Positions 1 to 12,950 of a DNA stretch of 64,000 bases are shown piece by piece. The stretch lies in the NCBI GenBank assembly GCA_028751875.1, contig CM054156.1, positions 54,625,361 through 54,689,360 on the forward strand, written 5' to 3'. The stretch comes from Rapana venosa (taxonomy: Eukaryota > Mollusca > Gastropoda > Neogastropoda > Muricidae). Both the position numbers and the translations under genes were made by a program. Below the pieces are notes generated by a model, which did no database searches, had not been told where the DNA came from, and saw nothing but the letters and a program-made list of their open reading frames with translations. Position 1 is the first letter of the stretch; every line of letters begins with the position of its first letter.

Positions 1-128
1 CCCTCTCTCTCTCTGTCTCTCTGTCTGCCTATGTCTGTCTGTGTGTGTGTCTCTCTCCCTCTCTCATTTATTTCTCTGGGAAAGGGGAGGGGATGCTGTT
101 TTGAGTAGTAAACCTGCGTTCACACACA

Positions 129-159
<31 letters not shown>

Positions 160-224
160 TCATGCACACTTATGCATGTGCACGCACGTACGCGCGCACA
201 CAATCACACACACACACACACACC

Positions 225-311
<87 letters not shown>

Positions 312-321
312 CCTCTCTCTC

Positions 322-352
<31 letters not shown>

Positions 353-471
353 CACATCCAACTGGTTGGGCGGGGAAGGGGGGGGGGGGTTCCAAGGGAA
401 ACAACTGTAGCAAAATAGTAGTTATTACGGAGTACTCTCCCTTTTTTTCTCCTTTCCTCCTCCTTCTCTCT

Positions 472-545
<74 letters not shown>

Positions 546-728
546 GTTCTGACAAGTGTATCACAATTGTCTTTTGTGTACAACTATCTGATGCTCTTCC
601 TCTTTATACCTGTCATTCGTTTCTTGATATGTAAACTTGTTTGTTTCTTTCTAGCTCAAAAGAGTGTGTTGATAAATGTAAAGTGCAACAACAACAACCA
701 CAACAAACCTAACCCAAAAATCAACAAC

Positions 729-774
<46 letters not shown>

Positions 775-1139
775 ACCCCACCCCCACACACCACACACAT
801 TTCTTTGGATTGATTTTAAACCGAGGTCCCGTGTGCGAACGCACGCAGAACATCTTGCGCACACGTTAAAACCTGTTCCGCTTTTCGTAAGAGTAGGCCA
901 TTGTGTGCCGGTGGGAACAGATGACAGAATTTACAAAACAGCATACACACGGGGACTGGATGTAAAAAAGCACATATGTGCTTATTCCATTATCCTCGAT
1001 ATAAAAGAATAAAAAGTATTTTAAAAAAACAACAAAAATCAACCTAACAAAAAACAAAACAGACAATTAATCAATCAATCAATCAAATAGACCCAACTCA
1101 AACAATAGTATGTTTTTTTTTTTAAAAAAAGGTTGGATC
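1..1139. repeat. Intron sequence with microsatellites and poly-C
   Basis: Upstream intron of the Musashi gene. It holds CT/GT (1-60), CA then CG (120-160), CT (229-338), CA (338-356), CT (463-541) and a 45-base poly-C (730-774), followed by a dispersed repeat copy at 818-1015. I see no exon here; the open frames are runs of HTHT, SLSL and RERE. Confidence 0.85.
818..1015 (-). repeat. Dispersed repeat family R1, copy 1
   Basis: Starts AACCGAGGTCCCGTGTGCG and ends near CATTATCCTCGATATAAAAG. A close copy lies at 25098-25290, and an inverted one at 50990-51135 matches over about 130 bp. Conserved blocks are AAGAGTAGGCCATTGT and ACACACGGGGACT. It has no coding capacity and is probably part of a SINE-like element. 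Confidence 0.8.
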
Positions 1140-1215
1140 AAAATATTGATTGCATGTAGAGTGCAAACAACAGTTTTAAATAGATCAAAATATTGATTTT
1201 AGATGGAATGCAAAA

Positions 1216-1294
<79 letters not shown>

Positions 1295-1535
1295 GCTTAA
1301 AATGGGACCAAGCATTGATTGCAGAGTGATGTAGTGCTTTATAACATCTGTAAAAAATACTGTGTAATTATGGGACAAAATATTGATTGCAGTTGGTGGA
1401 GTGCCCCCCCCAAAAAAGGTGTAAAAATGGAACAGATCATTGATTGTTAATGGAGTACCACCCCTTTCCCCGCCTCTTTCTTAACAATATGAAACTATGT
1501 AAAAATGGGACAAAATATTTATTGCAACATGGCCC

Positions 1536-1590
<55 letters not shown>

Positions 1591-3707
1591 CTTCCCCCTG
1601 CTTCTTTCTAGAAAATAGGAAACTGTAAAAATGGGACAAAATATTGATTGCAAATTGAGTGCCCCCCACCCCCTAAAAAAAAAGTGTAAAAATGGGACAA
1701 AATATTCAGTGCAGTAGAGTGCACAAAAAGGGTTTAAAATAGGACAAAATATTCAGTGCAGGTGGAATGCAAAATAAAATTTAAATTTTTAAAAAAATTA
1801 ATGAAATAAATAAATAAGTGGTGTACAAATGGAACTAACAAAGGATTGCAGGCGGAGTGAACAAAAGGTGTAAATATTGGACAAAAAAAGTATTGATTGC
1901 GGGTGGAATGCAAATAAATAACTAAATAAGTAAATAATGTGAGTAGACATAAAAGTAATTATAGATTGCAGGTGAAATGCAAAAATAAAAGGTGTAAAAA
2001 TGGGACAAACTATTGATTGCAGGTGAAATGCAAAAAATAATAATGTAAAAATGGGACAAATATATTGATTGCAGGTGGAGTACAAAAAGGGGGTAAAAAT
2101 GAAAGTAACTATGGATTGCAGGGGGAGTTTTTAAAAAAAAAAAAGAAGAAACAAAAGGTGTAAAATTGGGACAGAGTAATGATTACAGGTGGAGTGAAAA
2201 ACAAACAAACAAACAGCAAAGTTGTCAAAATGGGACAACATACGCTTTGCAGGTGCAATGTACAACGAAGGTGTTAAAAAAAAAAGAAGGAAGAAACCAT
2301 TGATTGCAGGTGAAATGCAAAACAAACAAAAAAGGGGGGGGGGGGGGGGGGTGATAAAAATGGTACGAACTGTAAGAAAGGTTCAAAAATGGGACAAAAA
2401 ATCGATGCAGGTAGAATGCAAAAAACCCCACCCCAAAACAACAACCAAAAAGATCCCAAAAGGTGTCAACATTGGACTGAATATCGATTACAGGTGGAGT
2501 GAAAAATGAACAAACAAACAGAAAACAACTAAGGTGTCAAAATGGGACAAACTATCGATTGCAGGTGGAATGGGGGAAAAGTGTGAAAATGGAACGAACT
2601 ATTCATTGCAGATGGAATGCAAAAAAACAAAACAAAAAACAAAAAAGAAATCTAAACAAAACAAACAAACAAAAAGAAAAACAAAAGGTGTAAAAATGGA
2701 ACTAATCATGGATTTACGGTTGAATGCAAAAAAAAAAAAAAAGGTGTAAAAATGGTACCAAACTATTGATTGCAGGTAAAATGCAAAACAAAATGTCGGA
2801 AAATGGTACCAAACTATTGATTGCATGTAGAATGCCCAAAATAAAAGTGTAAAAATTGGACATAAATATTGATTGCAGGTGGAGTGCAAAACACCCCCCC
2901 CCCCCCCCCAAAAAAAAGTGTAAAAATGGTACCAAACTATTGATTGCAGGTAGATTGAAAAAGAAAGGGGGGTGGGGGGGGGGGGGGGGGGGGGGGGAGG
3001 GGAATTTTACCAACTATTGATTGCAGGTGGAGGGCAAAAAAAAGCCAGGTGTAAAAATGGTACCAAACTATTGATTGCAGGTGGAGGGCAAAAAAGCCAG
3101 GTGTAAAAATGGTACCAAACTATTGATTGCAGGTGGAGTACAAAAAAGCCAGGTGTAAAAATGGTACCAAACTATTGATTGCAGGTGGAGGGCAAAAAAG
3201 GCAGGTGTAAAAATGGTACGGAACTATTGATTGCAGTGTGGAGGGCAAAAAAAGCCAGGTGTAAAAATGGTACCAAACTATTGATTGCAGGTGGAGGGCA
3301 AAAAAGCCAGGTGTAAAAATGGTACCAAACTATTGATTGCAGGTGGAGGGCAAAAAAGCCAGGTGTAAAAATGGTACGGAACTATTGATTGCAGGTGGAG
3401 GGCAAAAAAGCCAGGTGTAAAAATGGTACGGAACTATTGATTGCAGGTGGAGGGCAAAAAAGCCAGGTGTAAAAATGGTACCAAACTATTGATTGCAGGT
3501 GGAGGGCAAAAAAGCCAGGTGTAAAAATGGTACGGAACTATTGATTGCAGGTGGAGGGCAAAAAAGCCAGGTGTAAAAATGGTACCAAACTATTGATTGC
3601 AGGTGGAGGGCAAAAATACCAGGTGTAAAAAATGGTACCAAACTATTGATTGCAGGTGGAGTGCAAAAAAGCCAGGTGTAAAAATGGCACGGAACTATTG
3701 ATTGCAG
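1140..3707 (+). repeat. Minisatellite made of copies of the RRM2 exon boundary
   Basis: About 41 tandem copies. From 3013 on, the unit is a regular 52 bp: ATTGATTGCAG, then GTGGAGGGCAAAAAAGCC (GTGGAGTGC in a few copies), then AGGTGTAAAAATGGTACCAA. The final copy runs into the genuine exon at 3708, which begins with the same GTGGAGTGCAAAAAAGCC. Copies upstream of 3013 are diverged and carry inserts: CA 1217-1291, poly-C 1537-1587, poly-G 2334-2351 and 2968-2997. Every regular unit has an acceptor-like TTGCAG and a donor-like CCAG|GTGTAA. Divergence rises with distance from the exon. Confidence 0.95.
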
Positions 3708-3795
3708 GTGGAGTGCAAAAAAGCCCAGCCCAAGGAGGTGATGGCACCCCTGGCTAACTCCCTGGCGCGAGGACGAGGTCTGGCACAAAGATATA
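3708..3795 (+). CDS. msi: Musashi homolog, exon encoding the end of RRM2 and start of the linker
   Basis: This 88-nt exon reads VECKKAQPKEVM followed by a basic Ala/Gly/Arg stretch (LARGRG) and ends QRY plus one base. VECKKAQPKEVM is the last beta strand and C-terminal edge of the second RNA-recognition motif of Musashi proteins, which bind UAG-containing 3' UTRs and control translation. The start follows TTGCAG at 3702-3707 and the donor is ATATA|GTAAGT, so the exon runs from phase 0 to phase 1. The rest of RRM1 and RRM2 is upstream of the window. The acceptor has a poor pyrimidine tract and is the last member of a long array of near-identical acceptors (1140-3707), so which copy is used decides the frame. 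Homology to Musashi/hnRNP-like proteins is firm. The Musashi assignment rests mainly on the C-terminal exons. Confidence 0.93.
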
Positions 3796-4209
3796 GTAAG
3801 TTTGTCTCTCCATGTGTGTGTGTGTGTGAGCCCTTACACACGTACTTGTGGTTAGTTACATGATGAAGAGTTTGTTTGTTTGTTTATCCCCCTTACTTTT
3901 CTTTTCTTTTTTTTTTCTTTTTTTTCTTTTTTCTTTTTTTGTTTTGTTTTGTTTTTGTTTTAGTGTAGGTAGTCTTTCTCAATTTTGTTGTGGTTTTAAA
4001 TTTCACTCAGAACACAGATTGCAGTGCGTGTGTGTTTTGTGGTGGTTTTATTTTTCGAACAAGTTTTTTTTTTTCCATCTTTCTTCCCTTCCCCCACCCC
4101 CTTCTCTCCCTCCTCTCTCTCTCTCTCTCTCTCTCCCAACTCTTCCTTTGTTTTATAACCTGGTTGTGTTCCATGGTTATTTTTTTGTTGTTGACTCAGC
4201 CTGTTCACA

Positions 4210-4210
<1 letters not shown>

Positions 4211-4280
<70 letters not shown>

Positions 4281-4474
4281 GTGTGTGTGTTGTGTGTATT
4301 TAGGTTTGTATTAGTAGGTATTATTAGTGTGTGATGGTAGTTTTTTCCTATTTTGTTTGTTTTGTTTTTGTTACTAAGTTTGTGGATTTTAAAATTTTGA
4401 TTCGTAGGTGATTGTGGAAAGGGAGAGAGAGAAGAGAGAGAGAGAGAGAGAAGAGAGAGAGAGGAGAGGAGAGA

Positions 4475-4554
<80 letters not shown>
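4211..4554. repeat. GT and GA microsatellites
   Basis: GT at 4211-4279, GA-rich at 4415-4475 and GT at 4480-4554. The flanking T-rich sequence has no features. Confidence 0.95.
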
Positions 4555-4555
<1 letters not shown>

Positions 4556-4981
4556 GTGACGCAGAACTTCAGGTTCTGTTTTCTGAATCAATGTTTTGTA
4601 CAGTTTTGTGATTATTGTTTATTTATTTGTTATTTGTTTGTTGATTATTATATTTTTATCTGTTCATTTTGTTTTGTTTTACGCTTATTATTTTTGTATC
4701 TATGAAAAATAGTCTTCAGAAAATGCATTTTTGATAGTTTTTTGTTTGAGTTTAAAAAAAAATTAAGCTTGTGTTTGTTAGTTATTTGTTGAACCAAATT
4801 TTGAGGGGTGGGGGGGGGGGGGTGAGCATTTGTTTAGGGAGAACATGCCTGAAATGATAACACAGTATTTCTTCTTTACTGTGATTTTTCGGTCTGAATA
4901 CAAATAACATTTAAAAGTAGCGTGTGCGCGTGCCCATGTGCTCACACACATGCACACAAACACACTCACACCCTCACTCAC

Positions 4982-4984
<3 letters not shown>

Positions 4985-5066
<82 letters not shown>

Positions 5067-5484
5067 AGAAAACATGGATAGCGACCATGGTAGAATTTAT
5101 TTTATGGTTTACAAAAAAGGAAGAAATATTGTTTCTGCAGGAGAAAAAAGGACTAGATATAATTTAACTCACTCAAACGTGAGGTGAAAAGCCAATGTTC
5201 CTCAAACAAAAACAAACAAATATGAGAATCAACATAATCATAAACATTCAAACTTTAGGGAGAACATTTCGAAATTTTGATAATGTTCAGATTTTCCTAA
5301 ACATATTGTTTTTGGAAGAAAAACAAAAAAATCACTTTCACTGGGAAAATGGTTGTGGCATGATTTCTATGTGTGGGTATATTCTCTCTCACACGCACAC
5401 CCACCCACACACTCACACACATACACACACTCACACACGCTCTAGTTTAGACATGATTCTGTCTTCATTAAAATTAAATTGAAT

Positions 5485-5548
<64 letters not shown>
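4985..5548. repeat. CT and CA microsatellites
   Basis: CT 4985-5040 joins CA 5041-5066, with imperfect CA at 5392-5440 and pure CA at 5488-5548. The sequence between is unremarkable. Confidence 0.95.
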
Positions 5549-5549
<1 letters not shown>

Positions 5550-7108
5550 AAAAATATGTTCTGCACAGTGACATAGTGACATTTGCAAACTTGTTTCATA
5601 GTTTTACGTTCTTTTTTCTCTCTCTCTCTCTCTCGCGATTGTCGTTGTCATTGTTGTTGTTGTTGTTGGGTTGTATTTGGGGTTGTTTTTGTGTGCCTAA
5701 TCCTGTTATTCTGAAGGTTTTGTTTCTAGAGTAGTTCAGAGTTTGGTGTGTATTAATCTTGCTGAACTAAATGGTAACTTAGTGTCGGTGTTTAATGCTT
5801 CGTCAGTGGATGTTGTTTAGGGCTTTACATTTTCTTCAGCAGTATATCATATAATATTGATAGGGTATGAGGAGTCAGAATTATTCAGCTTTCGGGAGGG
5901 GGTGGGGTGGGGGGGGGGGGTGGGGGGGGGTGTAGGTAGGAGGCTGATTTCGAGCTGAAACTTGGGGGGGGGGGGGGGGGGGGGGGTTCTATCAAATTAT
6001 CAAATTTTGTTTATGAACGTGAATCTGGGTAGTTGTTATAAAAGAAATTGCAAGCATATATAGATTTCTTTCCAGTTTAAAAGTGCTGTTTGCTTTTTTT
6101 TTTTTTTGCTTTTTTTTTTGCCCAGTGTTAGTTTATGCTATTTGGGTTTGTTTAGATATGTTTTTTACATACATCAGTTAGTTTGTTTGGGAATTGGGTG
6201 GGGTTTTTTTTCCTTTTCTTTTTGGCACAAGTGTATAGGAAACAAGAGTTCTTTAGATGTGTGTGTTTTTGGTTGTTGTTTTTTTTTTGCTGTTGTTTTG
6301 TTTCGTTTGGGGTGTTGTTGTTTTTGTTGTGTGTTGTTGTGGGGTTTTTTAGGGGTGTTGTTGTTGGGTTGTTGTTTTTTTGGGTGGGGTGGCTTTTTTC
6401 CCGTTTGTTTCATTTCACAGGCTTACGCATACACACATAAACCTTCAGTTATAACCAGACAAAACCTGGTCGTTAAAGGGATGGTGTTCCTTTTTTGTTT
6501 TTTTGTTTTTTGTTTTGTTTTTGCATGTTTTTGTCGTAGTGTACAGAAGGCTTTTGACTGTGTTGAAATAGTTCAGTTCTGTTATTTTGTTGTACATAAG
6601 TTTCTCTTTTTTGTCCTCGGTTTTTGTTTGTTTGTTTTTTTTAGTTTTGTTCCGAAACTTGCCAAAATGTTGAGAAAAAAGAGCTTTTATTAAAAAAATG
6701 CCGTTTATCATAATTTGTACACCAAATTTCTGAAAGTGTGTGTGTGTATATATATATATATATGTGTGTGTATGTATATGTATATATTCATCATGTCAGA
6801 CAGTTTTGCCTGAAATGTAGGTTCACCTTGTAGACAAGATGTGTGAGAAGTAGATTCACAATGCTGTTGATTGGAGACATGTGTGTGATATGTGTGTGAT
6901 ATGTGTGTGTGTGTGTGATCTTGATATGCCTTGAGAATTTCACTGCAGCAGAGTAGTAGAGAGTTGGAGTAGCCAGGTTCTTGGATGACTCTGTATATTT
7001 TCTGGTGTAAAGCTGTGTGGTTCTTTGTTTTTTGGGGGTGTTTTTTTTCCTCATGGTCTTTGGCTTGATAGAATGCAGTGCAACCAACTTGCAGCAGCAG
7101 TACCATGC

Positions 7109-7196
7109 TCACCTACCAACCTACCTATTTACCCACCAACCTACCTAACAACCTACCTACTTACTTACCTACCTACCTACCTACCTACCTACCTAC
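7109..7196. repeat. CTAC tetranucleotide repeat
   Basis: Interrupted at first, then regular CTAC units up to 7196. Confidence 0.9.
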
Positions 7197-7715
7197 ACTC
7201 GTGATGCTCGCATTCAGGCTGTTGTTGTACGTTTGTCAGCTGTGCATCAGATGGACTTTTTTTTCAGTTTAGGTGATATCTTCACAATGTTTCAATCGTG
7301 CCAATGGTTGTGGAGATTTTGAGGCGCTCTACAAAACATGCATTCACTTTTTTTTCTCATTTATCTGCCAGGTGGTCTTAAAAATAAAAAAAGTAAAAAA
7401 GCTGGTGTGGACAATTAGAAAGATTGGTGATAATTATAGGCTGGCAAAGATTGGTGATAATCATAGGCTGGCGGAGAATCTGTTGAAGTTATGGTCATTG
7501 TAATTGTCAGGCATGTTGTGAGTATTAGGGTACGTTTTGTTTTGTTTTTCTTTTCTTTTTAAGTATACCTGAGCTTATAGCAGAAAATTTCGTTGTGCCA
7601 ATAATGGAATAGGAAAAAAAATAAAACAAAGAGAGAAAAAAAAAGAATCATTGCCACACACGCAAGTAGTTTTGGACTCAATAACAAACAATTCAAAGTG
7701 AGCATAATTGCTGTA

Positions 7716-8526
<811 letters not shown>

Positions 8527-9624
8527 TATGGAGTCCAAAGTGTTACTAAAGAAGTAAAGTAGATATGAGTTGGGGAGGGAGTGGAATGGGGGTAAAATTT
8601 GAACACATAGTTGCTGTCAGATTACAAGTGATCATTCTCTAACCACTTGTTTTTTGAGTGTTTTTTGTGGGGATTTTTTTTTTGAGGGGATCAAAGGTAA
8701 TTGAAAGCTAAAGACTGTTTGCTTGCTAAATGAAGGGAATTGCCACACGAGAAAATGAAATCAGGATATGCAGTAACATGGTTCTTTCTATCGAAATGGA
8801 GGGGGGAAAAAAGAAAACAAGTTAAAACAAAATATTGTTTAAAAAATGAGTAAGATAGGAAAAAAAAGAATACATGAAAATAAAATCAATGAAAATGTAA
8901 CAAAGTAAAACGAGATAAAGCAGCGTCAAGTGAAACAAGAGACGAGGTAGTGAAACGCTCTGAACATAAAATCATGTAGTGTTTAAAGAATTCAGTGACT
9001 TAAGAAAAGGAACACACACACACACACACACTGGAGTTGCTTTTGCAGATCTACAACAGAATATGAGCATCACCTCATTATCATATTTCGAAGGAAATAT
9101 AATTAAAAGGTTCATTCTTTCAGAAAATAATTTTTTAAAAAAAGAAGTAAAATGTATGAATAAACATTCAGAAAATGGAAAAATGGAATGCACGTGGTAG
9201 TTATACAGAATTGCGGCAAAAAACCGATTATCTTCGAATTAAAGAAACTGAATGCTTATTTTCACAACATAGGCTACTTTGCGTGTTGTTGCTATGCTGA
9301 TTACGTTCATTATCTTATGCTCGTTCTGTGCTTATTAATGAATAAACATTATTTAAACCAGTACCTTATTCTTTAAGTGGGTGGAAAGTTCAGCTAACTT
9401 TTTTGCAACAGGTTTTGAGAGAAAAAAGAAAAGAAATGCAAAGATAATGTTGTCTCTGCTGAAATTTTTTTTATAAAATAAAACAACCATTTCTCGAAAT
9501 CTTTTCCTTTATTAACTACTTTTTCTTGAACATTTGTTTTTGTTTACGGTGAAACACTAGAGTGTACCCATTGATGCCTGGATGTAATTTTTTTTTCACT
9601 TTGAAAAAAAAAAAAGAACAATGA

Positions 9625-9627
<3 letters not shown>

Positions 9628-9674
<47 letters not shown>

Positions 9675-9754
9675 CGCTATATTAGAACCAAACCAGGTTA
9701 TCCCCCTTCACTGCACACACTGGAGATAACCTGGTTTGGCTCGAATATAGCGGT
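9628..9754. mobile_element. Foldback (MITE-like) hairpin beside a TA repeat
   Basis: A TA microsatellite (9628-9671) is followed by 30-nt arms at 9673-9702 and 9725-9754 that are inverted copies with two mismatches, separated by a 22-nt loop. The arm core is CCAAACCAGGTTATC. There is no coding capacity. TA target preference suggests a Tc1/mariner-type MITE remnant, but no transposase or second copy is seen. Confidence 0.6.
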
Positions 9755-9904
9755 ACACTTAGCTCTGTGTGTGTGTGTGTGTTGACCAAACAAAAAGTGT
9801 TTTCCTTAATGTGTGGGCCTATATGCTTTACATATTTGTGTGGACAACGTTGTGTGTGACACTGACTGAGGCAACTCTTCCCTGTTTTTTCTTTCCTTCC
9901 CTAG

Positions 9905-9964
9905 TTACCACAGAGGACGGAGAGTATTATATGGAAATCCCCACTGAATGCCTCCGTGACTTCT
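9905..9964 (+). CDS. msi: Musashi homolog, 60-nt linker exon (possible cassette)
   Basis: A 60-nt exon bounded by a good acceptor (CTTTCCTTCCCTAG) and a strong donor (TTCT|GTAAGT). Joined to the one base left by the upstream exon it reads I-TTEDGEYYMEIPTECLRDF and leaves one base. It is the only frame that both stays open and matches the phase on each side. The sequence is acidic and contains one Cys, unlike the Gly/Pro/Ala linker around it. I do not recognise it from vertebrate Musashi linkers. Because it is phase 1-1 and exactly 20 codons, skipping it would keep the frame, so it could be an alternatively spliced cassette. Evidence is splice signals plus phase, not homology. Confidence 0.62.
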
Positions 9965-9998
9965 GTAAGTGCCTTCCTTTTCCCTCCCGCCCTCGCCG

Positions 9999-10107
<109 letters not shown>

Positions 10108-10663
10108 ATATTTTTTTTAATCTCGCTCTGTGTCTTTTCCTCTTTTTCTATTCCTTTCTCTCCCTCTCCTTCTTCCCTCTCTTTTTTTTCCGCTCTCCAT
10201 CTCTACCATTCATGTCTGTCTGTTTTTGTTTGTGTCTTTTGTTTTGTTTGTTGTTTGTTGTTTGTTTTTTTTTGTTCACCTCTCTTTCTCTCTCTCTCTC
10301 TCTCCCCCCTGCTTCTTCCTTTTTCTCTTGCCTACATGTGTGGCTGTTATTATTATTATAGTTGTTAATATTTTGGTAGCATGATGGCTTCAGATGTTAC
10401 TCTGTGCTAGAATTTTTTTTTTTTTTTTTTACTGTTAGAGGGGTGATTGAAGAAAGGAAAGAAAAGATGTGGAGGATTGCAAAATGGTTATGATTTTATA
10501 ATAAGGTAATGTAGAACAAAAGGTATACCTCTGTAATTTGGATTTAAAAGAAGAAGAAGAAAGTATTGGGGTGGAGGGGATGTGCCTGGAAACAATGAAC
10601 TTTTTTTTAAAGCTCAATTCTGTTGGAAGTAGAGCAGAGAACATCTCTGGTGTAAAATGATAA

Positions 10664-11047
10664 TCATATCCCATTGATATTTCACGTTATGTTGAAAATT
10701 CTGTCTACATTTCTGAGAAATGATAATATTGATAGACAGTGATAATGACAGATAAAAGAGTACTTGCCCAAAGTAAAAAGGTTGAAAGTTGCTTCAAGAA
10801 TCTTGAAGGTAGCCAAAATGTATGTCCTTGTTGGTTGTATCCCTTTAGGTGTCTATCATATCACATTGATATTTCACGTTATGTTGAAAATTCTGTCTAA
10901 ATTTCTGACAAATGATAATTTGGATAGACAATGATAATGACAGATAAAAGAATACTTGCCCAAAATGAAAAGGTTGAAAGTTGCTTCAAGAATCTTGAAG
11001 GTAGCCAAAATGTATGTCCTTGTTGGTTGTATCCCTTCAGGTGTCTA
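10664..11047 (+). repeat. Tandem duplication, 192-bp unit
   Basis: Copy 1 is 10664-10855 and copy 2 is 10856-11047, each containing CTTCAAGAATCTTGAAGG and ending TATCCCTT(T/C)AGGTGTCTA. Few mismatches imply a fairly recent event. Non-coding. Confidence 0.9.
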
Positions 11048-12121
11048 CTACTTCCCTTGAACTCTCCCCCCCCCCCCCCCCTCCTCCTCCCGCAAATTTC
11101 CTGTGAAGCTTGATATTCAATTTTTTTAAAGCTCGTGTAGAGAGTTAACAATGAATGCATGCTTTATCTTATAATCCTTTTATGCATATTCTATTCTCAT
11201 CAATAAGGTGGGTGGGTTTTTTTGCTATTGTTGAGTTAACTGCAACATACTACAATACTAATCCTACTATTTCTCAGGTTGACACATATTAGGCATGTGG
11301 TATATGAAACATATTTTAGCAACAATGAGAAACAGCATTTACCTAGGGCCATTATGCCAGGAAAATAAAACAAATTCAGGGCTATTGAGGTTGATTCTGT
11401 TTAAGATTTATTGTCATCTAGTTTCCACTTGAACAAAATAAACAAACAACAATAACAACAGCTATCCCCAAACGATAAAGTTTTCAAAACAGGGTTAATC
11501 TTTTTTGTGTTCAATTTGTGACTATGATGTAGCTTACGCTGTTGCTGGCAACAAAACAAAGTTGAGAATTGTTACTTTAGCGTAGGTTGAATAATTCAAG
11601 AAATTCCTTTGTCTACTTTGCTCTCTTTTTGTGTTTCTTGCTCTCTCTCTGTGTATGTGTGTATATATGTATGTATGTGTACTCACTGTGGTTACTGCTC
11701 TTGTATATTATATATATATATATTGTATTCAGTTCTGATGTATCTGGCTGTTGTTTATTACGATATTAACCCACGCAGTAGCTGCTCATATGTAACATTT
11801 GCTAGTAGTGCTTGGGTATGTGTTCTTGATTAACAAAAAAACGAAAAAAAGTGCTTTTGTTTCTTTTAACATTTAACGTGGCTTTTTTTCTGGCACTTGG
11901 TGATAGCCACCCATTTTTTTTGTGCTTTCGCTTTTTAAAATTTATTTTTTACCATTACCCTTTTTCCTTACTCCTTCCCTTATCCCTTGCTCATCACATT
12001 CCCTTCTTCCTGTCTTTTCATGACACAATGAACTTCATTTTTGACAAATTTGTTAAGGATTTTATCTTGGTGTCCATGTATTTTATTGCCTTGGATAACA
12101 GTTTCAGGAACAGTAAGCTTT

Positions 12122-12127
12122 TCTCTC

Positions 12128-12224
<97 letters not shown>

Positions 12225-12347
12225 TTTGTAAAGCATGGTATAAGAATACGTTTTATGTTGATGAATAATTTCAGACTTTTGTAAAGTAAAGGAAATGTAT
12301 TAAAGTGTTGCATGCTCTTGTATTTGGGTCAATTTTTTTAGGTAAAT

Positions 12348-12435
<88 letters not shown>

Positions 12436-12464
12436 GAACATACACACTCACTCACACACACACA

Positions 12465-12529
<65 letters not shown>

Positions 12530-12679
12530 TATTAATTAATAGCAGCTGCTAAAGTAGATTTCCTGATTTTTCCCTGCATGCTTTTCGATTTCATGATTGT
12601 GATCATATAAACAACAACTGTTAAATGTTTTCTTTTTTCCTGCATAAAACGTTGATGACTGACTCTCTCTCTCGTTCTC

Positions 12680-12752
<73 letters not shown>
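12122..12752. repeat. CT and CA microsatellite cluster
   Basis: CT 12122-12222, CT 12351-12435 running into CA 12442-12528, and CT 12660-12752 with a short poly-C before it and poly-G after it (12773-12783). Confidence 0.95.
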
Positions 12753-12882
12753 CTTTTCAGAACAGGGGGAGGGGGGGGGGGGGTCTGATAATTGAGATTT
12801 CATGGGGAATATAATTATCATTTCCAATTTTGCAAAGGAAAGCAAGAGTTTCACCACTGTTAGTCTTAATTATAAATAAATG

Positions 12883-12885
<3 letters not shown>

Positions 12886-12950
<65 letters not shown>

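Noticed and set aside
1140..3707. CRISPR-like array
   Set aside because: The genome is eukaryotic, the units are contiguous without unique spacers, and the last unit is a coding exon.
3486..3788. Minus-strand frame in the boundary array
   Set aside because: Opposite strand of the array and of the genuine exon. No independent support.
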